A stretch of 64,000 nucleotides of DNA, taken from NCBI GenBank assembly GCA_027625915.1, contig JANTQA010000047.1, positions 9,362,001-9,426,000 of the forward strand, given 5' to 3'. The translations under genes were made by a program, and so were the position numbers. Positions 46,063 to 57,408 of the stretch are shown one piece after another (the stretch's first letter is position 1; each line of letters begins with the position of its first letter). This stretch comes from Anaeramoeba flamelloides. Lineage: Eukaryota; Metamonada; Anaeramoebidae. The notes beneath the pieces are model-generated. The model made no database searches and was not told where the DNA came from. It worked only from the letters and a program-made list of their open reading frames with translations.

Positions 46063-48650
46063 TTAATTATTGATTGATTGATTGATTGATTGTTTGATTT
46101 ATTTTCTTTTTTTTTCTTTGTTTCTTTTTTTTTTTTTTCTTCATTCGAATTTTTTTAATTATTTTTTATATTTCAAAAAAAAATAATCAACGTTTTAGAA
46201 TAAATTGAATTTAATATTTTTTTACACAATTTTAATTAATATGAAAAGTCATACGATAAATAAACAATTATTAATATTATGTTTTTTTTTAAATAAGTAA
46301 ATTTTCAATTTTTTTAATTATCAGCCCTATTTATATCATAAACCATTATCCAGTCAATTGAGCCTAGTTGTAATGGATAAATACATGTTTTTAAAGGTGT
46401 TGAATAGATATTAGAAAAAAATTTTATTTCGGAAATTTCAAAATTGAAATCATTTTTTCTCACATTTTTACTTTATTTTTTTTGAGAATTTTTTTTTGAT
46501 ACCTAATTCATTTTAAATATTTTTTTTATGGCATATTCGATACTCGCTGTATTTAAACCCGTTATTCTAGTTTTATTGGAACAGTGGAAATTGTTATAGA
46601 GAAATGATATTGATTTCTATTGTGTTTTTTTATTTAGATCTTCAATTAAAGATTAAAATGAACATTGCTGTTTTTTTTTTATAAATAGAAGCCCGAAGAA
46701 TTTTTCTCTTACCATTTTTAAGACAATCTATTGATTTATATGTTTTATTCCAGAGGGGATATTAATTATTCTCTAATATTTATTATTCTTCTTATTTATT
46801 TCTTATTTGTTCTTCAATTGCCAATTATAAAAACTAATTGATATTTGAAACAAATATTGGGAACCTTTGACTGAAACGAAGTTTATTTTGTCTTTTAAAA
46901 CAAATTCAAGAAACAATAAAGATTTTTATTTCAGAATATTAATGATATTTATGAGATCTAAGTAAAATCTTTTCTAGTTGTTTTTTTTTTTTTTTGTTTA
47001 TACAGTCAGTTCCACTTTTAAGGCACAAACTTTCAACCAAATTTAAGGCACAAAAAAATCTCAAATTAATTACACAATTTGTAATTTTTTTATTTGCAAT
47101 TTATTTTACTAGAATATGAAATATGTACCTTAATTTGAGATTTTTATTGTTCCTGGAATTTCGTTGAAAGTTTGTGCCTTAAAAGTGGAACTGACTGTAA
47201 TGTCAAAGATTAACCATTCAATAAATGTTTGAATTATCTGACTCCTTTGATAATACCTCCTTGAAATAATCATTTAAGGTTTATTTATGATTTTTAAATT
47301 AATTTTGTATTAAAAAATGAATCTTTATTATAAATCTTAAAGTGTAACCCTGGGTATATTCTAATAAAGAATTTGAAAATAATGAAAAATAAAAAAATAT
47401 TGCACTTTTATTTAGTTTTATACAATTTTTTAGAAATTGGAGAAATAATAAACACGAATTAGAGTCAATAATAATAAACAAAATAACTGAAAAAACCATA
47501 AATTTCTTAAAAAAAAAGAAATGCTAAAAAATAATTTGGAATTTTTATTGGAACGTCTCACACAAAATTTATCATTTTATTTAGAAAATTAAAATTGTTG
47601 ACAATAAATTTTTTCATTATAAATGTTTTAATTTTAAAAGAAAATACAAAGAATCTCTTTTCTTAATGTTTTTTGGACTTACATTCTTTTTTTTTTTTCA
47701 AATTGATTTTTCTAAAAAATAAAAAAAAATAAAAAATGAAAAAGAAAAAAAGAAGAAAAAGAAAAGAAAAAAAAAAGCAAAAATCAAAGAACTAAAATAA
47801 AAATTTTTTTAATAAATGAGAAACAATTGTTTTGAGAAGAATTATGAATTAAACTCAGATAATATAAAAGGTACTATTTATCTAATAAAACTGTGCCCCT
47901 TTGACTGAAAGCGGGTTTATGTTATAATTAATAGTAAATCATATTTGTGTATGATATTTCAAATTTTTAACATTATTGTTGTTTTAAATCGTATTGAACG
48001 ATCAATTATTTGATTTTTTACATTAGGATCATAAACAAAAATTTTCATTTTTTAATATTAATCATAAAGATAAAAATATTTTCTTTTTTTTTTTTTGATA
48101 TATTAATTTATTCAATTTTTTTGAAAACAGTATGATTGTAACCATTTTTTTCTTAAATTCTAATTGATTTTTTTTTTTTTTTAGACTAACTCCCAAGTGC
48201 CATGTACTATTAACTATAATAATTTTTGAAATAATCTTGGAAGGGTTTTGTTTAATAATCATGTGTGATTAATTCATCTTAGAAAATATACAATAACAAG
48301 AAATTTCTTTTTTTAATAAAAGTAATATTCTATATTCTATTTTCAGAATTTTTTTTGTATCTGGAATATAATCTCTTTAACACTTTTTTCAAACAAAAGG
48401 ATTTTTTACCAAATTATCTTTAAGATTATTTTTATTTTTTTGAAAAGTTATTTAAAAATCTTGTTATTTTCTTTTTTCAATTACCAATACTTTAAAACAT
48501 AATTACAGTTTAGTATTACACTGGACATATTTTCTTTGAAAAGAATAATAAGATAATCTGTATCACCTTATTTTTCCGAAGACTTGATTAAAAAATTTTC
48601 CTATTTTCATTTTTTGAATTTTTTTTTAAAATTTTTTTCTTCTTCTAAAA
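46063..48650. other. Intergenic, one MITE, no gene
   Basis: Begins with a TGAT repeat run just after the SET gene stop (46066–46098). Contains the MITE at 47003–47197 and poly-T/poly-A tracts. Frames at 47299–47499 and 48062–48262 (minus) have no motif and look random. Confidence 0.6.
47003..47197. mobile_element. ~196-bp palindromic MITE, copy 3
   Basis: TA-flanked, starts CAGTCAGTTCCACTTTTAAG and ends CTTAAAAGTGGAACTGACTG. The two halves are complementary over the outer 50 bp (GGCACAAACTTTCAACCAAA and inverse) with scattered differences in the middle. Non-coding. Confidence 0.9.
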
Positions 48651-49571
48651 ATGATAAGTTCGATAATTGAATTCTTATCACAACACAAACAAATAGTTTT
48701 TACAACCTATTTTTCTGTGACCTTTTTCCACATCTTGGCCCTCTTGATCTGTTTCTTTTATTGTCGGAAAAATGCAACTGCGATCAAAATATCAAATTTA
48801 CTTGGCTTGATCTTTTTAATTTACCAAACTCTTGGCATGATTTATTTCCTTCTGAAATTTCTTGAACCAACCTCGAAAGGTTTGACGAATGTAAACATTG
48901 GCGTCCAAGACTTTCTCCATTATTTACCCTTTCACAAAGAAGATACAACCGAAAAAATGAAATACTTTTGGGACGCATCTGTTCTCGTTCTTTTCTTGGT
49001 GGGCTATTTGGTGATTTCAATGTTCAATTTACCACAAAACAACTTTCTTACCCTTTCAGTCTCAAAAGCATTTAGCCTTCTTTTCATGTATTTAGTGATC
49101 TTTACTTGGTGCCCTGTTGAAACGACTGTCTTATGGTCTTTACCAAACCGTGTGTCCATCCTAACAAAAATTTATTACTTTGGATGGATCTTGGTTGTGT
49201 TTCAATTGATAAGCTATACCTTCCTTATTGTTTTTTTCAAAAATCAAAATCACCATGACAATGACCATCACCATCACCATCACCATCACCATCAAAGGAA
49301 TAGCGCACAAAACCCTATTAAAGAACTTCTGAAACAAGATAGCTCTCCTCTTTTTTTTGGTCCAATGTTCATCCTTTGGTCTCCTGTTTATATGACAATC
49401 GACCATTTTATTTTTTCTTCCGTTTTCACCATTTATTTCTTCTCTGCTTCTTCAGCCAATGACTCCCATTTTAAAGCTGCCTGGTCAGGTCTATTGTCAA
49501 ACTCAAAACGATTATTTAACAAAACATTTCCTATTCTGATCTTAAACAGATTTGTTAAAAAAAATAAATAA
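48651..49571 (+). CDS. Multi-pass membrane protein with a His run, function unknown
   Basis: A single-exon frame of 306 residues that I do not recognise. I count about six hydrophobic spans: near residues 18–41, 46–70, 106–126, 138–155, 174–197 and 240–268. Between spans 5 and 6 is a hydrophilic loop with nine His in a row preceded by HHDND, encoded by a CATCAC microsatellite (about 49264–49293). Such a loop could bind metal ions, but repeat expansion is an equally good explanation. Codon use and GC content of this frame are clearly those of the other real exons, unlike the surroundings, so the gene is real. The tail is short and basic (NRFVKKNK). No signal peptide is obvious; the first span may act as a signal anchor. 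ATG at 48651 is preceded by an A-rich stretch (CTAAAA). Confidence 0.8.
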   Translation: MISSIIEFLSQHKQIVFTTYFSVTFFHILALLICFFYCRKNATAIKISNLLGLIFLIYQTLGMIYFLLKFLEPTSKGLTNVNIGVQDFLHYLPFHKEDTTEKMKYFWDASVLVLFLVGYLVISMFNLPQNNFLTLSVSKAFSLLFMYLVIFTWCPVETTVLWSLPNRVSILTKIYYFGWILVVFQLISYTFLIVFFKNQNHHDNDHHHHHHHHHQRNSAQNPIKELLKQDSSPLFFGPMFILWSPVYMTIDHFIFSSVFTIYFFSASSANDSHFKAAWSGLLSNSKRLFNKTFPILILNRFVKKNK

Positions 49572-49779
49572 GTATTTTTTTCTTTTTTCTTTTTTCTTTT
49601 TTCTTTTTTCTTTTTTCTTTTTCATAAATTTGTTTTGTTTTTCATTTTTTTTTTAATTTAAATTTAACGTTTTTTTCTCTGTGATCTTCTCTCAATAATG
49701 TGGTGGTAAATTGAAATATTCTCCTAAGAGCCTTTGCATTAAAGAAAACTCCTTTTGAATTGTGAATACTGAAACATTA

Positions 49780-50246
49780 CTGTTGTCAAAATAATATGTG
49801 GAGAAAAGATTAATCTGTGCTTAAAAATAAAAAGCGTATTTTTTTGTTATAGAAGACCTATACATTAACCGATCAAAGAAACCAACACTAAACCCTAATT
49901 AAATATGGTATTGGTTTCTTAAAGTTCTATTATTAAAAGAAAATTCGAAAAATAAAGGATCAAATTTGCAGATATTTCTCTCAAAAAATAGAGTTAATTT
50001 TTTAATATAATTATTTATTAATCACACAAAACCAAAAATTTCTTAAAAAATTGGAGAAAATTACAAAATATTTTCAATAAAATGCATTAATAATTTAAAT
50101 TTTACTGAAAATGTCAAAGAGTAAACATTCAAAATTGATTTGAACTTAGGTATACTACGGTGTAATGAATTTAATGTGTCTATTGGAACAAGAAGAAGAA
50201 AAAGCACTGATTATAGTTGTTTTGTACGCATTATTTTGATCACAAA
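49780..50246. mobile_element. Mariner-like non-autonomous element, third copy
   Basis: Starts TA|CTGTTGTCAAAATAA and ends near ATTATTTTGATCACAAAC. Collinear with 33319–33795, including GGTATTGGTTTCTTAAAGTT and GATTTGAACTTAGGTATACT. The open frame at 50140–50415 spans its right end and is not a gene. Confidence 0.7.
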
Positions 50247-50499
50247 CAATTTCAAAAAATTTTACTTTTATTTTTATATTCGAAGAATAGCTATCCGATT
50301 TTTATGTTCTCTAAAGATTGAAATACAATACCGTAACAGAAAAAATGATTTCAAAGACAATCAATTCAAGAAAATTCAAAATATTGTATTTTGGATTTTG
50401 GGAATAGTTTTTTAATGATTGTCTTTTATTGATCCAAAAATTTAATCTAATTTTCAAACATAACAAGCTAACACTAAAAAGGTTTTTATTGATCTCTTA

Positions 50500-50664
50500 C
50501 TGGTATTTGAATTATAAATGGGAAAATATTTTAGTTTCATTTTCCATATTTTTCTTTTATAAAGAGAGTTCTCAATAGAAGTAGATTGTAATTTAAAAAC
50601 TCTATTTGAAAAAGGAAATTAAAAATGTAGTGAAAATTGTTCCCATTTGTAATTCAAATACCAG
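50500..50664. mobile_element. 165-bp TA-flanked MITE, copy 2 (best preserved)
   Basis: TA on both sides. Starts CTGGTATTTGAATTATAAAT and ends TTTGTAATTCAAATACCAG; the inverted repeat extends through GGGAAAAT-like sequence. Same length as the copy at 12375–12539. Non-coding. Confidence 0.85.
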
Positions 50665-52927
50665 TATGTAAAAGTCACTACACTTTATTTTCAACAACCT
50701 TTATACCCCCGTCCTGTACTCTAACATATTTTAAAAGAAAGTGGAGTTTCCGTTGCAAAATAAAATTTTGATTTCCTAACCTTTTTAATGTAAATCCGGA
50801 ATTTGGATTATTAGAAAATAGCTTTTCCCCAAAATTACAAATATTTTGAATTTGGAAAAAACAATAAATTTAAAATTTTAACAATATCTCTTAACTCAAC
50901 ACGATTTTAAGTCAATAATTGTGTTTCTAGTCATCGAAATAAGAACCACCGAGTTATGGGTTTGAGAAGTACTTAAGGCTGATCCTAATTCAATAAATAG
51001 ATTTTTGTTTGTGCCCTAGTACAAAATATCTGTTCCAAAAACAAAAAAAATGGTGTTTCAAATTAAACCCTTGCTTTTTTAAAAAAAAATCTTCTGATAG
51101 ATATAAGCTATTTCCACGAAAGTGGGACAAATTTAATTTAAAATCTATTTATCAAACTCAATCTTCAAAAAAGTATTTAAATATACAAAATCATTAACTA
51201 CTATTTATTGATTCTTGATAATAATTAAATTTTTTTCTTAGTATTGTATCACATAAACAAAAGATATTAAATTTTCTGATCTTGATTTTATCTGATATTT
51301 TTTAGGTGTGAAAATTGGTGTTTATTATTTTCTTTTTGATCGAAAAAATCATTTTCATAACTTTTTTAATCTCAAAAAATTTTCAAATAGAATTGAAAAC
51401 ATTTAACTGTATTTTATTGATCAAAAAAATAATTTGTACCCTTTCCATATTTCCTTTTTTTTATTGGAATTGGTCCTCAGATGAGAACAAAAAAGTGTGG
51501 AATTTCTGTCAACTTTTGAAGGAATTTTTAATGAAAATAAGATGAAATATTAATGAATTTTGATTGAAAAGTTAAATGAATTCCAATGAATTTTGAATGA
51601 AATTATCAAATGAAGTTACACAGAATTTTGAAGGAAATTTTTAGTTGAAATATAAATGAAAATAAAATGAAAATTAGATAATTAATTTTTGTTTCTATTA
51701 TTTATTTATCTAGATATATATCGAAAAGTAATAGAAGGTACTAATTAGTATTAAATAAAGATATCGAAAAAAATATGATGTTAACAAATCTCCATGTTAA
51801 ATATTGAGATTATCTTTTAACTCTTCATTTTTTTTTTTTTTCTTTTCTTTTCTTCTTCTTTCCTGCTTCTTCTTCTGAATTTTATCTTTTTGATTCTTAC
51901 CTTCTTCATTTTTTTTCATCTTCAACTTTCCCCTTTCCTTTTTTCTTATTATCTTCTTCTTCTTTGTTAATAAATCTCTTCTTTTCGATTCTTTTTGCAC
52001 TGTTCCGTCCTTTCTTTCTTTTTCTTTTGCTTATTTTTTTCTTTTTATTTTTCAGTTTCCTGTGTAACTTCTTTTAGAACTCTTTAATATAGTAATAAAA
52101 AACAAGTAACAAATAAAAAAAAGAAAAAAAATTACATTCGGAAAAGTAAAATCTAGAATGTAAAACGATTAAAAATGAAAATAACTTATGAATATTTTTT
52201 TAATTATTGAAACCCTTAAAAAATGAAGGAGTAACCAAAAAAAACTTTCCAAGATGTTTTTGTAATCAGTTGTGTGATTTTTGAGTTAAAAGTTTTCATT
52301 AGATTAGATAAAATTTGGGAAAGTAATAATCCAGATAGAATAAATTCGTTTGTAAAATCAAAGATCCATTAATTTTGTGACCATGACTTCAAAAAAAATT
52401 ATTGTTTAGTTTGAACCAAAATATAGACATTTTATAAGAAAATTTCATGATTTATGAAATTACATCAAATGAAAATTGTATGGAAATGAAATGGATTTTC
52501 AATAAAAAAATTATTTTATTTCATTAAAATTTCATTTTTTTTTTTCAATGAAATTTTGTGAAAATTAATGAATTTTTGAAGAATTTTTCATTAAAATTTC
52601 ATATAATTTACATTTTGTTTTTTCATATGAATTTGAAATGATATTTGAATGAAATTTCATATCTTAAATATTTTTTATGAAATTTTATGAAAATTTAATG
52701 AATTTTAAACGATATCATATATTTTTGTTGTCATGTGTAGTTTCTAATTTAAAAAATGAAAATTTTTAGTTAACATTCTCAAAATAGTTTTCTATTTTTG
52801 AAGTTGAAGAAAATCCAAAGATCTTAACAAAATTGTTTGAAATGATATTTTTAGACAATAAATTAAACTTCCTTCGAGAACTCAAAGAAAAAAATTTTAC
52901 TCTGCTAATTTGATTGTAACAGTAATA

Positions 52928-53097
52928 CTGTTATTTTAATTTAAAAAGAGGAAAAATTTCTTTTCATTTTCTAAATTTTTCTTTTGATAACAATGCCAAA
53001 ATTTTGAACCTGACTCTTGAAAACTCAATTTATTCAAAAAAAAATATAAAAAATGACCAGGAAGAGAATATCTTTTCCCATTGTTAATTAAAAACCA
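52928..53097. mobile_element. 165-bp TA-flanked MITE, copy 3
   Basis: Starts CTGTTATTTTAATTTAAAAA, contains TTCATTTTCTAAATTTTTCT, ends TTGTTAATTAAAAACCAG, with TA flanks. More diverged than the other two copies, especially in the left end. Confidence 0.65.
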
Positions 53098-53930
53098 GTA
53101 AAAGACAGTTTATTTCAGAATTGTCACTAATGGGTGACCTTAGTGTTTTTATTTTGCCACCATTTTGATCATTTAAATCGAATTTAAAATGAGAAGAGTA
53201 TAGTTCAATCATAGTCCGTGTTGACATCAATAAATAAATTTTTTTTTTTCAGTTTTTGTGTTTTTAACTGATGTTAAACCATTTTAATGATATTGTTTTG
53301 TGTTTTCAATTGCAATTAAATGAAAACTTTTCAAGAGTGTGTTTATTGTTAAAAAGTAAGTCTGTCTTAACAATAATACTTTTGATATCTAAGTAATAAA
53401 AGAGATTTTTTTTCAAAGTTTTTCAAAATATTTTTTCTTTTAATTGAATGAAAAATTGAAAGATCTTAATATAGTCAATGAAAATTGATCTTAGAGAGAT
53501 TTAATTCTCTCTCATTATTAAAATAATTGAAAAATAATTATTTTTTAAAGAATTTGATCATTGGTTATGTTCTTGTCAAATTTTAATAGGATAAAATAGT
53601 TGCTAATTAACTTTTGATTCAAAATGAAATATTGCTTCACTAAGGATTCTTATCTCATTCAATGTCATCATAAAAAAAGAACCAAATAAAGCCATCCAAT
53701 TACAAAATAAGATTTGAAGAATATTGACTAAAGCTAAAAAGGAAATTGAAAGGAATTTTTTTTTAATTTCAATTTAAAAATACTTTGCAAAAAAAGATCA
53801 TTTTTGCTCAGGTGAGATACCAAACAGTTTTTCAGAAAAGTTCGGTATCTTTTTATCCTCTTTATTGAAATTTTTTAATGGATCAAACTGAAAGATTTGG
53901 TTATGGTGAATTTTGGTGTTGATTTGTTAA

Positions 53931-54462
53931 AGGACTATTCGAATTTTATGCTCTGCGAGTGTTGAAATACCATACAATATCTGGCACAATTGGTTAAAAA
54001 GTTATAGGTTCTGTTAAAAGTAAAAAAATTACAATTTTTGGGATTCTAAATGTTTGATCAGAAAATTAAAAGACCATTTATTGATCCAAAAACTTTTCAA
54101 AATTACGAACAAAACAAGGCAAATTTTAATTACAAAATTTTTTCCTCTTACTTCTCCTGCTTTCCACTTTATATTAAAGAATATTGATACCACTCCACTA
54201 AACTCTTGAAATATATAAATACAAAGTGGAAAGTCACAGGAGCGATAGGCAAAAAATTTGTAATAAAAATTTGCAATGTTTTTTTAGGGAATTCAGTTAA
54301 ATTTTTAATCTCAAAATGTTTTTTTAATTTTCAAACAAATCGTTAATAATTCCAAAAATTGTAATATTTTTACTTTTAACGGAACCTATAACTTTTTAAC
54401 CAATTGTGCCAGATACTGTATGGTATTTCAACACTCGCAGAGCATAAAATTCGAATAGTCCT
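53931..54462. mobile_element. 532-bp hairpin transposable element
   Basis: Starts AGGACTATTCGAATTTTATG and ends with its inverse CATAAAATTCGAATAGTCCT. The terminal repeats continue for over 100 bp with only a few mismatches (CTCTGCGAGTGTTGAAATAC, TCTGGCACAATTGGTTAAAA). The inner parts are also complementary (CTTTCCACTTT / AAAGTGGAAAG), so nearly the whole element is one long hairpin. Flanked by TAA on both sides (53928–53930, 54463–54465), a possible 3-bp target duplication as in PIF/Harbinger elements; the outer sequence can also be read as TTAA-like. No transposase frame. Confidence 0.88.
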
Positions 54463-55529
54463 TAAATTAGGTTGAATTAGATCTCTTTTCTGAGGAGATT
54501 GGTCCGGAAGGTTGTAGAAAAACACTTGGATAATATGATCGATTTGATGTCAATATGTTTATTTTGGAAACTGCAAGGTTTTACTGAACTATTTTTTTTT
54601 TCCAAAACAATAAAATAAAAACCAAAAACAAAAGTAAACAAAAAAAAAAACAAGCTTTAAAAAAAAGAGAATAATCAGTTATTTACAAAAACAACACATA
54701 CAATTTTGAAAAACACAAAAAAAGACCTCAACACGGGTTATTGATAGAACTGTAGAAAAAAATATGACAGAAATTCCAAAGTCTCTTAAAAAAAAAACTT
54801 GACAATGGTAGTCATTTTAAAGAAGCGAAAACTTTTTTTGGTTTTTTTTTTGAATACGAACTTTTGGAAAGTTTTTTATTTAAATAAAGGTAGAACTTTT
54901 TTGTAAAATGTACTTTTCCTTACACCCAGTCCGTGTACTGTATTTAAAGGTTGTTCCTACTCTATTTTGAAACAGAAAATTTACAAAGAGTTTTAAATAC
55001 AAAAGAATTTTCCCTTTTTTTCGAAAAAAGAATGAAAATTTTGATCTTTTTCTTTTTCAATAAAAGTAAACTTGCTTATTGAACTTACGAGAGAAAATTT
55101 TATTTTGTTAATTTGATTTTAACAGTAATAATTAAAACATTTCGGAAATTGAAATAAAAATTTTCATTTATTAACTTGAAAATAACAGAAACAAATATTC
55201 TTTTTGGAAAGGTTTCTGTGAAAATTCAGAAAAGAAACATTGTTATGGAAAAAAGGGCACTTTTCAAAAAAAAAACGAAAAATAAAAGTATTTTTGATTT
55301 AAAAATTAGAACAAAAATTTTTTTGCACCATAAGGCTATATAAACAATACATTGAAAATTTAATAAAATTTTAATCTAATTCAAAAATAGTTTTATTTTT
55401 CACGAATAAACTTTTTGGATGTTGATCAAAGTTGTTAATTAGTTAAAAATTTAACTGTAATTAAAAGTCTTGAGGATCAATTCACTCAAACAAAATTTCA
55501 TTTTTTGTCAAAATTGAATTTCTTTTGTG

Positions 55530-57341
55530 ATGAATAAAAAATTCACTCTCCCAATCTGTTCATTTACACTTTTCTTAATTCTTCTCTTGTTCGGTTTACC
55601 CAAAGCAAGTGTAAATTGTCAAGACACTAGCTGTGAAGAGGAGTTAACGCAAATAGGAGCAGAATTCGGTTGTACTTACGAAGGCCAAGAAGATGGCTTT
55701 GCACATGACTTCGCTGTCTTCCCTGCAACCGACGACTATCTTGTTGTTTGGAATGATGGCAATTCTTATCCAGACACCCTCAAAGGAAGGATTTATGATG
55801 GCACAACAAATGAACCATTAACTCCTGAATTTCAAGCATGTTCGAGCGACTTATATACACAAAAAAATGCTGCTGTTGGGATTGTTAATGAGACACATTT
55901 TATCGTTACTTTTCAAGGAAAAGGAACGACTTGGAATCTTTATGGCCAGGTGTTTCAATATAGTGGTGGCGAAGTTCACCTAATTGGTAATGAATTCCAA
56001 ATCAATACATATACGGACTATTCTCAAGAGGCCCCTGAAATGGTAATTTTAAGCACCGATTACTTTTTTGTGGTTTGGCAGAGCGACAACGGAGACGGCT
56101 GGGGTTACGGTGTCTCTGGACAATTACTCTCAATAAAGAATATTAATGCGATTGGTGAGAAAATTGGAAATGAGACCATAATTAGCACCTATACCCGAGA
56201 GTCGCAATTGCGTCCATCTGTTGCCAAAATCAGTTCAGGTGGAGACAAGATCATTGTGGTTTGGGAAAGCAATTGGCAAGACGGATCATACACTGGAATC
56301 TTTGGACAGGCTTTCCAAACTTTAGGCAATTATCAAGGTGTCGAAAAAGTCGGTTCGGAATTCCAAATCAACACTCAAGCCACGAAGTACCAAAATAACC
56401 CAACAGTGTCGAGCTTCTCGGATCACAAATACTTTGTTGTCTTCTGGGAAAATTATGAAGTAAGAAATAACAATTATGATATTTGTGGACAAATTTATTA
56501 CTCGGAAACATTAGAGACAATTGGAGACGAATTTATTATTAACGTGCACACCCAATCGGACCAATTATATCCAAGCACAAGCCAACTGTCCGAAAATTCT
56601 TTTATTGTTACTTGGTCATCAAGGTACCAAGATGGCTCATCTTACGGTGTTTATGGGAAAGTCTATAGCCTAGAAGATCAAGATGACAGTGATGAGAAAA
56701 ACCTCAGAGCTATAGATCCATTTCAAATTAATACTCATATAGAAAACAACCAATATTACTCCCAAGTGAAAAGCTTTTTTCAGAATGAAAAGAAATTTGT
56801 CGTACTTTGGCAAAGCGACCAACAACACACAGACGGTATGAATGGTATTTTTGGTCAACAATTTGAGATGGAAGAGTTTTGTGATGACACTGACAGTACG
56901 AAAGATGATGATGATGATGAAAGCTCAAGCATAACAATCATACTTTCCATAGCATTACCTATAACTGCGATTTTCTTAATCCTGATTTTTTACATACAGA
57001 AAAAAAAAATGACTCAAAGGAATGCGAATAAGGTCGTGGGTTCTCGTTTTAGCGATGACCAAGATGGGATTGGCAATGGAAATAATCAGTTTGATAATGC
57101 TAATACGGTGAACCATACAACTTTTGAAAAGAATAATTTTAATGGTAATGAAAATTTGAAAGATAACGATATTCCAATGAAGGAAGTTAATTCCCAAATG
57201 GATTTAGACACCCAAAATCAAATGGGTTTTAATAATCCAAATCAAATGGATTTTAATAACCAAAATCAAATGGATTTTTATAACCCAAATCAAATGGATT
57301 TTAATAACCAAAATCAAGCAGATTTTAACCTTTGGAATTAA
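55530..57341 (+). CDS. Type I membrane protein with seven propeller-like repeats
   Basis: A 603-residue single-exon protein. N-terminal signal peptide (hydrophobic FTLFLILLLFGLPKASVNC), then seven repeats of about 55–65 residues. Each has an EFQINT-like strand, a Q..P.V segment, a VVW strand and a DG...GIFGQ-type end. Fully conserved examples are FQINTQATKYQNNPTV and FVVLWQSDQQHTDGMNGIFG. Seven such units with three to four strands each suggest a closed seven-bladed beta-propeller. An acidic DDDD stretch and one membrane span (about residues 473–495, TIILSIALPITAIFLILIFY) follow, then a basic stop-transfer KKK and a cytosolic Asn/Gln-rich tail with NQMDFNNP tandem units. The same style of repeat is known to me from large bacterial secreted Ca-binding proteins. 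Function unknown; a cell-surface adhesin or receptor is an inference. The start is the ATG at 55530, preceded by a GTG codon. Confidence 0.85.
   Translation: MNKKFTLPICSFTLFLILLLFGLPKASVNCQDTSCEEELTQIGAEFGCTYEGQEDGFAHDFAVFPATDDYLVVWNDGNSYPDTLKGRIYDGTTNEPLTPEFQACSSDLYTQKNAAVGIVNETHFIVTFQGKGTTWNLYGQVFQYSGGEVHLIGNEFQINTYTDYSQEAPEMVILSTDYFFVVWQSDNGDGWGYGVSGQLLSIKNINAIGEKIGNETIISTYTRESQLRPSVAKISSGGDKIIVVWESNWQDGSYTGIFGQAFQTLGNYQGVEKVGSEFQINTQATKYQNNPTVSSFSDHKYFVVFWENYEVRNNNYDICGQIYYSETLETIGDEFIINVHTQSDQLYPSTSQLSENSFIVTWSSRYQDGSSYGVYGKVYSLEDQDDSDEKNLRAIDPFQINTHIENNQYYSQVKSFFQNEKKFVVLWQSDQQHTDGMNGIFGQQFEMEEFCDDTDSTKDDDDDESSSITIILSIALPITAIFLILIFYIQKKKMTQRNANKVVGSRFSDDQDGIGNGNNQFDNANTVNHTTFEKNNFNGNENLKDNDIPMKEVNSQMDLDTQNQMGFNNPNQMDFNNQNQMDFYNPNQMDFNNQNQADFNLWN
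57194..57329 (+). repeat. 24-bp tandem repeat encoding NQMDFNNP units
   Basis: About five and a half copies of a 24-bp unit (AATCAAATGGATTTTAATAA plus 4 nt) encode the 8-residue motif NQMDFNN(P/Q) at the cytosolic C-terminus of the surface protein. Units differ by one or two residues (DLDTQ, GFNNP, DFYNP, ADFN). Confidence 0.85.
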
Positions 57342-57408
57342 CCCAGTAACTATGAATTTAATTAAGATTTAATTTGATAATTAAGACTATATAAAAATAA
57401 AATATAAT

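Larger units (their letters stand above)
49572..55529. other. Long intergenic region with elements, no gene
   Basis: Six kilobases from the membrane protein to the repeat surface protein. It opens with six TTTTTTC units (49574–49622). It holds a mariner-like copy (49780–50246), two 165-bp MITE copies (50500–50664, 52928–53097) and a 532-bp hairpin element (53931–54462). A strand-asymmetric purine-rich stretch on the minus strand at 51830–52060 gives a Lys/Glu-rich frame. Frames at 50140–50415, 51009–51197 and 51315–51545 have no support. Confidence 0.6.

Noticed and set aside
55527-55529. GTG as start of the surface protein
   Set aside because: A nuclear eukaryotic gene should use the ATG directly after it at 55530.
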